Assembly (NCBI GenBank): GCA_030693105.1
Contig: JAUYBK010000097.1
Span: 1-5,039, forward strand
Length of the DNA stretch: 5,039 nucleotides
From: Methanobacteriaceae archaeon
GTDB lineage: Archaea > Methanobacteriota > Methanobacteria > Methanobacteriales > Methanobacteriaceae
Direction: 5' to 3'
The position numbers and the translations under genes are program-made. The notes beneath the pieces are model-generated. The model worked only from the letters and a program-made list of their open reading frames with translations. It did no database searches and had not been told where the DNA came from. This document shows, piece by piece, positions 1 to 5,039 of this stretch. Positions within the stretch are counted from its first letter, which is position 1; every line of letters starts with the position of its first letter.

Positions 1-33
1 CCGGCGACGGCGGTTCGACTCCGCTCGGGACTA
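1..33 (+). tRNA. 3' end of a tRNA gene, probably tRNA-Gln (5' part outside window)
   Basis: Bases 9-13 and 21-25 form the T stem (one G-U and four Watson-Crick pairs) around the canonical T loop TTCGACT at 14-20. Bases 26-32 (CGGGACT) are the 3' strand of the acceptor stem, and A33 is the discriminator. The 3' CCA is not encoded, as is common in methanogens, so it must be added after transcription. The acceptor strand implies a 5' end of AGTCCCG and hence an A1:U72 pair; from general knowledge, that pair with discriminator A is characteristic of archaeal tRNA-Gln, which is charged through Glu-tRNA and GatDE. The anticodon lies outside the window, so the identity is an inference, while the tRNA call itself is strong. 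Bases 1-8 are the end of the anticodon stem and the variable loop. Confidence 0.85.
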
Positions 34-41
34 TTTCTTTC

Positions 42-47
42 AGAGGG
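42..47 (+). promoter_or_regulatory. Shine-Dalgarno of the ATP-grasp gene
   Basis: AGAGGG lies 7 bases before the ATG at 55, within the 21-base gap after the tRNA. It supports the ATG at 55 over the in-frame ATG at 67. There is no room for a separate promoter between the tRNA and this gene, which suggests co-transcription with the tRNA or a promoter inside or upstream of it. Confidence 0.6.
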
Positions 48-54
48 AAATTCC

Positions 55-1182
55 ATGGAAACCATAATGGTAGTAGGTGTTAACACCCGGGCCGTGGCTT
101 GTTCTCTTAAAAAATCAGGATACGCTGTTTATTCTGTTGATTATTTTGGTACCATTGATTTAAAAGAGTGCACTGATTTTTCACATTCTATTCTCCAACA
201 AAAGCCAGGATCATCTTGTGGCTACTTTCTGGAAGATTTTAATCATGATGAGCTTGATAAAAATGCTTTATCTCGGTTGGATGATGTGGATCGGGTAATC
301 TGTCTATCTGGATCATCACCCTCCAACTTCCCTCCCCAGAAAATATATGGAAACACGTCTGAATTTGAGGATAAGCTCCTGATCTACCGAGGGTTAAAGG
401 ACGACTTCCAGCTTCCTCTCACTTATATTCCTGGAAGCCTAGAAGAAGCTAAGGAATTGATGGCTAACTATCCAGATAAAGAGTTCATCCTGAAGCCAAA
501 GAGGGGTGCCGGAGGTTATGGTGTACAGATGTGGAATGATCCGAAGCACGGAGTAGATGGATGGATACTGCAGGAATACATCCCTGGTGAAAACATCAGT
601 GCTTCGGTCCTCAGTACGAAAGATGAAGCTCAGACCATCATTACCAGCAGCCAAATAGTCGGGGATAAGGGACTGGGGCAAAAAGAGCCCTTCGGGTACT
701 GTGGAAACATAACACCCTACACTGGACTGGCACCGATTGGAAAAATAGCAGAAGATGTTATAACTAAATTGGGGTTGGTGGGATCCAATGGGGTGGATTT
801 CATCCACTGCGACGGAGAAATATACTTGCTGGAGGTTAACCCCCGTATACAGGGCACTTTCGAATGTGTCGAAGCCTCCTTGGGGATAAACCTGGCAGAA
901 GCACATATCCAGGCCTGTCAGGGACACCTAATAAACACCCCCCCTCCAAAAAATTTTGCAGTTAAGATGGTCATTCATGCTAAACTTCGTTCTAAAGTTG
1001 GTAATATAAAAATAGATGGGGTTCACGATCTCCCTGCTGATGGTGTTATTATTGAAGCAGGGGAACCCACGGCCACTGTTTTAACTACTGACAAAAAAGT
1101 CGAAAATGCTCTCCAAAAGGCCCAATTAGTGGCGGATAGGGTTTATGAGAATTTAGCACCAATTTTTAGAAATAATTTTTAA
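55..1182 (+). CDS. ATP-grasp superfamily ligase (COG2232-like)
   Basis: A complete 375-residue protein of ATP-grasp architecture. Residues 1-100 form a Rossmann-like pre-ATP-grasp domain opening with MVVGVNTRAV and followed by SVDYFG. An ATP-binding segment at about 145-157 (ILKPKRGAGGYGV) contains the nucleotide-contacting lysine and the glycine-rich loop. Q173-E174-Y-I-P-G is the usual hinge that contacts adenine. The C-terminal metal site is GVDF (D248) plus LLEVNPR (E260, N262), which bind Mg-ATP in this fold. All core catalytic positions are present, so it should be active. Family members form an acyl phosphate and join it to an amine or other nucleophile. The N-terminal motif and length resemble archaeal COG2232 'predicted carboligase' proteins. 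The tyramine-glutamate ligase of methanofuran synthesis (MfnD) is an alternative that cannot be excluded by eye. The substrate is unknown; a role in a C1 cofactor is a guess. It is cytoplasmic, with no signal or membrane segment. Its stop overlaps the convergent miniprotein gene. Confidence 0.85.
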   Translation: METIMVVGVNTRAVACSLKKSGYAVYSVDYFGTIDLKECTDFSHSILQQKPGSSCGYFLEDFNHDELDKNALSRLDDVDRVICLSGSSPSNFPPQKIYGNTSEFEDKLLIYRGLKDDFQLPLTYIPGSLEEAKELMANYPDKEFILKPKRGAGGYGVQMWNDPKHGVDGWILQEYIPGENISASVLSTKDEAQTIITSSQIVGDKGLGQKEPFGYCGNITPYTGLAPIGKIAEDVITKLGLVGSNGVDFIHCDGEIYLLEVNPRIQGTFECVEASLGINLAEAHIQACQGHLINTPPPKNFAVKMVIHAKLRSKVGNIKIDGVHDLPADGVIIEAGEPTATVLTTDKKVENALQKAQLVADRVYENLAPIFRNNF

Positions 1183-1328
1183 ATTATCTTCAACACCCTT
1201 AAAATGAACACGAGGGTCCCCAAAACTATTATAACAGTGGTTAATATTCTTAAGCTAATGAAGACCAGGTAAACTTTGGCCCGGCGGTCGTCGTCTTTTA
1301 AATATTCTTTAATAGGGTCTTTGTACAT
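1179..1328 (-). CDS. Small single-span membrane protein (49 aa)
   Basis: A 49-codon reading frame on the minus strand, ATG at 1328 and TAA at 1181-1179. The protein starts MYKDPIKEYLKDDDRRAK, a charged hydrophilic head of about 18 residues. A hydrophobic stretch follows at about residues 19-43 (rich in V, L, I and F, with one R27), and the tail is short and basic (RVLKII), so one transmembrane helix is predicted. Support for a real gene: a Shine-Dalgarno GAGGT overlaps the stop of the upstream DUF61 gene; the start lies 7 bases after that stop; the frame has a coherent soluble-head/membrane-anchor pattern; and it fills the gap exactly up to the convergent gene, sharing 4 bases with it. I recognise no family. 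It probably acts in the cytoplasmic membrane, perhaps with the DUF61 protein, but no function can be assigned. Confidence 0.7.
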   Translation of the reverse strand: MYKDPIKEYLKDDDRRAKVYLVFISLRILTTVIIVLGTLVFILRVLKII

Positions 1329-1335
1329 TTTTTTT

Positions 1336-1755
1336 CTACCTCACAAGGAACATGTACTGGGTAACGGTAGGCAGCTTTTGTCGAATAAGCTTCATATCAT
1401 ACCGGTAAATGAATATCTCGTCCCGGGGACATTCTTCCATTTCCAGAACCCGGCATAATATTTTGGTCTCCAGTCTGCCGGCAATTCGGGCGCCGGAGGC
1501 CATGGTATCCATTTCAATGTAAATGGGCAACTTCAGAACGTCCTGTTCAGCGTTACTTAACAGGGAAGCCACCAGTTTTAGTTCTGACTTTTTAAAGCGG
1601 TGTCTGGAACCATCAAACCCTACAACGTGGGGCCTATCTTCTTTTAAAAGGTTGCTTAAGCTTTTTCGTTGTCGCGGGATGTGTCTGTTAAGACTCCCGA
1701 TTTGTTTTTTTAACAATCGATGGGATCGATTGATGTCCTGCTTCATAATAACCAT
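1336..1755 (-). CDS. DUF61 (UPF0216) family protein
   Basis: A 139-residue soluble protein matching the archaeal DUF61/UPF0216 pattern as I recall it. An N-terminal element around residues 20-38 reads LNRHIPRQRKSLSNLLKE, followed by an acidic-basic GFDGSRHRFKKSEL segment (46-59) and LKLPIYIEMDT (75-84), then a charged strand-rich C-terminal part. The family is widespread in archaea but has no established biochemical role; the conserved basic residues near the N terminus could suit nucleic-acid or ribosome binding, which is speculation. It is the first gene of a two-gene unit with the 49-residue membrane protein. Two starts are possible: ATG at 1755 (M1) or ATG at 1746 (M4, giving MKQDINR). 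Neither has a Shine-Dalgarno, and the likely TATA element is only about 20-30 bases upstream, which points to a leaderless or near-leaderless mRNA and makes the 1746 start a serious alternative. Confidence 0.8.
   Translation of the reverse strand: MVIMKQDINRSHRLLKKQIGSLNRHIPRQRKSLSNLLKEDRPHVVGFDGSRHRFKKSELKLVASLLSNAEQDVLKLPIYIEMDTMASGARIAGRLETKILCRVLEMEECPRDEIFIYRYDMKLIRQKLPTVTQYMFLVR
1338..1342 (-). promoter_or_regulatory. Shine-Dalgarno of the 49-aa membrane protein
   Basis: GAGGT on the minus strand overlaps the last sense codons and stop (AGG TAG) of the DUF61 gene and is followed by an A-rich spacer to the ATG at 1328. This placement is typical of coupled translation in methanogen operons and is the main reason for accepting the short gene. 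Confidence 0.6.
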
Positions 1756-1768
1756 TTATTTAACGTGA

Positions 1769-1785
1769 ACTATAATATATTTTTA
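1769..1785. promoter_or_regulatory. Shared divergent TATA region
   Basis: The 49-bp gap between the divergent starts at 1755 and 1805 contains one strongly AT-rich element, TATAATATATTTTT at 1771-1784, which reads AAAAATATATTATA on the other strand. An archaeal TATA box usually lies about 25 bases before the transcription start. That places plus-strand initiation near 1800 and minus-strand initiation near 1751, each within a few bases of a start codon. The same box, or two overlapping ones, must therefore serve both genes. Placement is inferred from sequence only. Confidence 0.55.
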
Positions 1786-1804
1786 ATGAAAGGATCGTGG
1801 CTAG

Positions 1805-2134
1805 ATGGACATCGACATTGAACAGTGCCGTGAAAACGACAAGATAAAAGAGATTATTTCAAGCAGTGAACTGCCCATTAAACATATTAAACTGCTTTTA
1901 AGGTTATCTGATGCCATATATATCAACGCCATCAATTACAACGTTTCGGTGAAGGATAAACAGGTTACCATACTATTAATTTCCTCCAAACCCGAAAATC
2001 AGACCGGAGTATTCAACACTATCTCCCTCACCAATGTTCTATATCGGTTGAAGGAAATCCAAAAAGAAAATGATGACTTTAAAACAATATGCAAAGTGGA
2101 AGACGGCATGTTAAAAGTTAGTATAAATATATAG
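1805..2134 (+). CDS. Hypothetical protein, 109 aa
   Basis: A small soluble protein that I do not recognise. A TAG codon directly precedes the ATG in frame (1802-1804), so this is the first possible start. A weak GAAAGGA lies at 1788-1794, but the predicted transcription start near 1800 would leave it off the mRNA, so translation may be leaderless. The sequence suggests an N-terminal helical part (about residues 11-40, with LPIKHIKLLLRLSDAIYI), a strand at 52-60 (KQVTILLIS), a second helix at about 75-89 and a final strand (GMLKVSINI). This alpha/beta makeup would fit a small compact domain. There is no membrane segment, signal peptide or metal motif; cysteines are at 8 and 96 only. It is more AT-rich than the ATP synthase genes. 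An 8-T tract follows the stop, so it may be transcribed alone or read through into the coiled-coil gene. Confidence 0.75.
   Translation: MDIDIEQCRENDKIKEIISSSELPIKHIKLLLRLSDAIYINAINYNVSVKDKQVTILLISSKPENQTGVFNTISLTNVLYRLKEIQKENDDFKTICKVEDGMLKVSINI
2122..2131 (+). promoter_or_regulatory. Possible TATA box of the coiled-coil gene
   Basis: TATAAATATA overlaps the last codons of the preceding gene. About 25 bases downstream gives a start near 2152 and a leader of roughly 38 bases containing the AAGGA at 2174-2178. It could also be chance, because these codons encode the S-I-N-I end of an AT-rich gene. Confidence 0.4.
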
Positions 2135-2142
2135 TCCTGAAC

Positions 2143-2150
2143 TTTTTTTT
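2143..2150 (+). terminator. Oligo-T terminator after the 109-aa gene
   Basis: Eight consecutive T residues start 8 bases after the TAG stop at 2132-2134. Archaeal RNA polymerase terminates at such U-rich tracts without needing a hairpin, and no hairpin is seen here. Termination may be partial, allowing some read-through into the gene at 2190. Confidence 0.5.
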
Positions 2151-2189
2151 AGATAGATAGTAAACATTAAACTAAGGAAGAATCGAAAG

Positions 2190-2600
2190 ATGAGGGTTAA
2201 AGATTACTATCAACAAATACTGGAACTGGCTGATCTGGAAATTGAAGCTACCTCGATTGCTGATTCTCGTCGTATTCTTAGGGAAATTGAAGAAAGAGAG
2301 GAAATACTCCGTGATATTCATCTCAGTATAAAAAGGGATATCCGCTATTTAGAAGCAGATTTTATGAAACGTAAGCGGGAGCTCCACCTTACATACCTCG
2401 AAAAAAAAGATTCCAGTGTAAGAAGATTCATTGGCAGGGGTAATTCCAGAGTCAAGGCCATGAAAAAACTTGAAGACGAAAAAGAAGAAACTTTGGGATC
2501 TTACCACGAATTAAAATCCATGTCTGAAGAATTATTAATAGAGATGGAAAAGGCTAAAAAGCCACTGCAGGACTTCGTTTTAAATAGGTTGGGGCTTTAA
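2190..2600 (+). CDS. Coiled-coil protein, 136 aa, unknown function
   Basis: A highly charged, almost entirely helical protein, rich in E, K, R and L. Two long amphipathic stretches, residues about 4-74 and 88-125, look like antiparallel coiled-coil arms. They are joined by a basic, glycine-containing link (RRFIGRGNSRVK, 78-89) that could form a turn or bind nucleic acid. There are no cysteines, membrane spans, signal peptide or nucleotide motif. The short C-terminal tail ends NRLGL. The start is the only upstream ATG in frame and has AAGGA at 2174-2178, 11 bases before it, slightly far but acceptable. It follows the 109-residue gene by 55 bases on the same strand and converges on the ATP synthase operon. 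I cannot assign a family. Superficially it resembles stalk or tether proteins, including ATP synthase stalk subunits, but low-complexity helix alone does not prove kinship. Confidence 0.8.
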   Translation: MRVKDYYQQILELADLEIEATSIADSRRILREIEEREEILRDIHLSIKRDIRYLEADFMKRKRELHLTYLEKKDSSVRRFIGRGNSRVKAMKKLEDEKEETLGSYHELKSMSEELLIEMEKAKKPLQDFVLNRLGL

Positions 2601-2660
2601 ATATTTATTTTATTTAAAAAAAGGGTTAATTAAGTGTTGGAAAAAAAGTAAAACCTTATT
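2601..2660. other. Convergent AT-rich intergenic gap with terminators
   Basis: Sixty bases separate the stop of the coiled-coil gene from the stop of the DUF22 gene. The segment has T-rich runs on the plus strand at 2604-2615, which could end the coiled-coil transcript, and A-runs at 2616-2622 and 2641-2647 that are T-runs for the opposite strand. No gene or structured RNA is evident. Confidence 0.55.
2616..2647 (-). terminator. Tandem oligo-T terminators of the ATP synthase operon
   Basis: Read on the minus strand, two seven-T tracts (2647-2641 and 2622-2616) lie 14 and 39 bases beyond the DUF22 stop. Two successive U-tracts are a common way for archaeal operons to stop efficiently. This makes DUF22 the likely last gene of the operon. 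No hairpin is seen. Confidence 0.55.
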
Positions 2661-3049
2661 TTAAAGGTGTGTTAGTTGCATAGGCAGTAGTATAACCACG
2701 CCTATGAGTTCATTTTTTTTAACGGTACCGTCCTGGGCTGCAGCAAAGGCAGCGTGGTCCGCGTGTCGGGTCATGGATATGGGTAGGGGAGTTTCCTCAC
2801 CGACAGCAATGGTGTGCCCAACCCTATTGGTTGCATAGGCGCACATGTTGCAGATGTGATTGGCTGGTAGTTCTACCTTTTTGATTTTGATGGGTTTGAT
2901 GTCTCCTGCCTTAAATTTCACTTTCTCGTCAGCTATTACTACCCTGAGGTTCCCGGAAATTGTACCAATTTTGAAGTCCACCATGCTGTCCTCATACTCA
3001 GCTAGGGCTCTTTTAATTTCTTTACCTAATCGGCTTTTAATACGGACAA

Positions 3050-3053
<4 letters not shown>
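2661..3053 (-). CDS. DUF22 family protein coupled to atpD
   Basis: A 130-residue soluble protein matching the archaeal DUF22 family as I remember it. The N-terminal half is strand-rich (MIVRIKSRLGKEI, then GNLRVVIADEKVKFKAGDIKPI at 34-55). The conserved C-terminal half has HICNMC (66-71), GHTIAVGEETPLP (79-91), RHADHAAFAAAQDG (96-109) and a final ELIGVVILLP strand. H66, C68, C71, H80, H97 and H100 are clustered and could bind a metal, which is my inference. The ATG at 3053 overlaps the atpD stop as ATGA, and GGAG at 3062-3065 within atpD serves as ribosome site, so translation is coupled to atpD. That makes a role linked to the ATP synthase or its assembly reasonable but unproven. There is no membrane segment. 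The family function is unknown. Confidence 0.78.
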
Positions 3054-3705
<652 letters not shown>

Positions 3706-3707
3706 CA

Positions 3708-3724
3708 TCCTAAAAATTTTAGGA
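3708..3724. repeat. Inverted repeat in atpB-atpD spacer
   Basis: TCCTAAAA and TTTTAGGA are perfect 8-base arms around a single central A. As RNA it could only fold with the inner A-U pairs open, giving a short weak stem upstream of the atpD ribosome site. It may tune atpD translation or be a processing point, or be chance in an AT-rich gap. Confidence 0.5.
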
Positions 3725-3727
3725 GGA

Positions 3728-5039
3728 TTATTCCTGGTAAGTGGGGTGGTACTTGGGTATGTGCTCGGCTCGAACCCGTTTGAGTTCGGCTTCTGGTAGT
3801 AAGCTTAGAAGTTCCCAGCCCAAGTTGAGGGTTTCCACAATGGAACGGTCCTCGTCCCGGCTCTGGGTGATGAAATGTTTCTCAAACTCTTCAGCGAACT
3901 TCAGGAAGCGCTGATCCCTTTCAGTCAGGGCTTCTTCCCCTACCACAGCCATCAGGTCCCTGAGGTCCCTACCTTCTGCATAGGCGGAGTACAACTGGTC
4001 TGAAACACCACTGTGGTCTTCACGGGTACGCTCATCGCCAATACCTCCACTCATGAGTCGAGATAGGGATGGTAGAACGTCCACAGGGGGGTAAATACCC
4101 TTACGATGCAGTTCTCTGGAAAGCACAATCTGTCCCTCGGTAATGTAACCGGTAAGGTCGGGTATGGGGTGTGTGATATCGTCCTGAGGCATAACCAGAA
4201 TAGGCATCTGAGTAATAGAACCTTCTTTACCCATGATCCGCCCGGCACGTTCATAGAGACTGGCTAGGTCAGTGTACATGTAACCAGGATATCCTCGTCG
4301 TCCAGGTACCTCTTCACGGGCAGCTGAAATTTCCCTTAGAGCCTCACAGTAGTTGGTAAGGTCAGTTAGGATAACCAGCACGTGCATGTTGTGTTCAAAG
4401 GCCAGGTATTCCGCGGTGGTTAGTGCCATCCGGGGAGTGATGATCCTCTCAATAGCAGGGTCGTCAGCCAGGTTCATGAATACCGTCACCCTTTCCAGGG
4501 CTCCGGTTCGTTCGAAGTCCCGCATGAAGTAGTTTGCCTCTTCGTGGGTAATACCCATGGCTGTGAATATAACTGAAAACTCAGTTTCTTCGGCTAATAC
4601 CTTGGCTTGCCTGGCAATCTGGGCGGCCAGTTCGTTGTGTGGCAGACCGGACCCCGAGAAAATAGGGAGCTTCTGTCCCCGTACCAGGGTATTCATTCCG
4701 TCGATGGTTGATATACCGGTTTCGATAAATTCAGCAGGAAACTCCCTTGCGGTAGGGTTCATGGGGCTACCATTAATATCCAGTTCCTTTTCCGGGATGA
4801 TTTCGGGTCCGCCGTCAATAGGTTTACCAGTACCGTTGAAAACACGTCCCATCATGTCCAGTGACACGCCGATACGTGCGGTTTCACCGGTGAACCGGAC
4901 CTTGGTGGTGGATGTGTTAAGGTCGCTGGTACCTTCGAAAACCTGCACCACAGCCAGGCCTTCCCTAACTTCCAGAACCTGCCCCCTTTTTTTTTCACCG
5001 GTAGGAGTTTCGATGTCCACCATCTCACTGTAGGCCACG
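3728..5039 (-). CDS. atpB: A-type ATP synthase subunit B (5' end outside window)
   Basis: The C-terminal 436 or so residues of the non-catalytic B subunit, which alternates with subunit A in the A1 head and binds nucleotide without hydrolysing it. The visible start GTG at 5038 is an internal valine: the family continues upstream for roughly 25 more residues, cut by the window edge. Numbered from the first visible codon: the beta-barrel end with TPTGEKKRGQVLEV (11-24) and TKVRFTGET; the core nucleotide domain, where a P-loop would be expected but SGSGLPHNELA (128-138) lacks the GKT of catalytic subunits, as normal for B; ILTDLTNY (223-230), the Walker-B-like strand; EEVPGRRGYPGYMYTDLA (242-259); the ATP synthase alpha/beta signature PPVDVLPSLS (317-326); and a helical C-terminal domain ending KYHPTYQE. 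No disruption is seen. Upstream operon genes and the promoter lie off the right edge. Confidence 0.97.
   Translation of the reverse strand, partial: VAYSEMVDIETPTGEKKRGQVLEVREGLAVVQVFEGTSDLNTSTTKVRFTGETARIGVSLDMMGRVFNGTGKPIDGGPEIIPEKELDINGSPMNPTAREFPAEFIETGISTIDGMNTLVRGQKLPIFSGSGLPHNELAAQIARQAKVLAEETEFSVIFTAMGITHEEANYFMRDFERTGALERVTVFMNLADDPAIERIITPRMALTTAEYLAFEHNMHVLVILTDLTNYCEALREISAAREEVPGRRGYPGYMYTDLASLYERAGRIMGKEGSITQMPILVMPQDDITHPIPDLTGYITEGQIVLSRELHRKGIYPPVDVLPSLSRLMSGGIGDERTREDHSGVSDQLYSAYAEGRDLRDLMAVVGEEALTERDQRFLKFAEEFEKHFITQSRDEDRSIVETLNLGWELLSLLPEAELKRVRAEHIPKYHPTYQE

Noticed and set aside
1..33. tRNA 3' end as an integration (attachment) site
   Set aside because: No integrase gene and no repeat of the tRNA end was seen in the window; the next gene is an ordinary housekeeping-type enzyme.
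439..927. Minus-strand 162-codon open frame within the ATP-grasp gene
   Set aside because: It lies entirely opposite a well-conserved coding frame, has no recognisable domain or ribosome site, and is a shadow.
1523..1768. Plus-strand 81-codon open frame opposite DUF61
   Set aside because: It sits wholly over the DUF61 gene and has no ribosome site or family features.
2149..2161. Short GATA/TAGA tandem repeat
   Set aside because: Only about three units of four bases, too short to distinguish from chance in an AT-rich gap.
2190..2600. Coiled-coil gene as a peripheral-stalk subunit of the ATP synthase
   Set aside because: It is on the opposite strand with its own promoter region, and similarity rests only on charged helices, not on a specific motif.
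4557..5033. Plus-strand 158-codon open frame opposite atpB
   Set aside because: Serine/proline-rich shadow of a strongly conserved gene; nothing supports translation.
5036..5038. GTG as the start of atpB
   Set aside because: It encodes the internal valine of the conserved V-A-Y-S-E segment. Subunit B extends about 25 residues further upstream, beyond the window edge.

Overview
The window looks like chromosomal DNA from a methanogenic archaeon of the order Methanobacteriales, most likely Methanobacterium or a close relative. The evidence is the strongly recognisable A-type ATP synthase subunits B and D, followed by a DUF22-family gene coupled to atpD; an archaeal DUF61 (UPF0216) protein; TATA-like promoters and oligo-T terminators; and a tRNA with no encoded CCA and an A1:U72 acceptor end, which suits archaeal tRNA-Gln. 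No mobile element, CRISPR array or obviously foreign segment is visible.

Layout. Bases 1-33 are the 3' end of a tRNA gene. Only 21 bases later a 375-residue ATP-grasp enzyme begins (55-1182, +). Converging on it is a two-gene minus-strand unit: a DUF61 protein (1336-1755) and a 49-codon membrane miniprotein (1179-1328). The miniprotein has its own Shine-Dalgarno sequence, and its stop codon overlaps that of the ATP-grasp gene. A 49-bp divergent promoter (1756-1804) separates this unit from a plus-strand 109-residue orphan (1805-2134). A 136-residue coiled-coil protein follows (2190-2600). From 2661 to the right edge the minus strand carries the downstream end of the A1AO ATP synthase operon, in transcription order atpB (5' end outside the window), atpD and a DUF22 gene that overlaps atpD by ATGA. 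Oligo-T tracts at 2616-2647 probably end that operon.

How the genes relate. AtpB (non-catalytic subunit of the A1 head) and AtpD (central stalk) are parts of the membrane ion-driven ATP synthase. DUF22 is translationally tied to them but has no known role. The ATP-grasp enzyme is probably a carboxylate-amine or carboxylate-thiol type ligase of uncertain substrate. The middle of the window (1179-2600) is a set of four small genes without established function. The window is compact: outside the tRNA leader there is no gap above about 60 bases without a gene.
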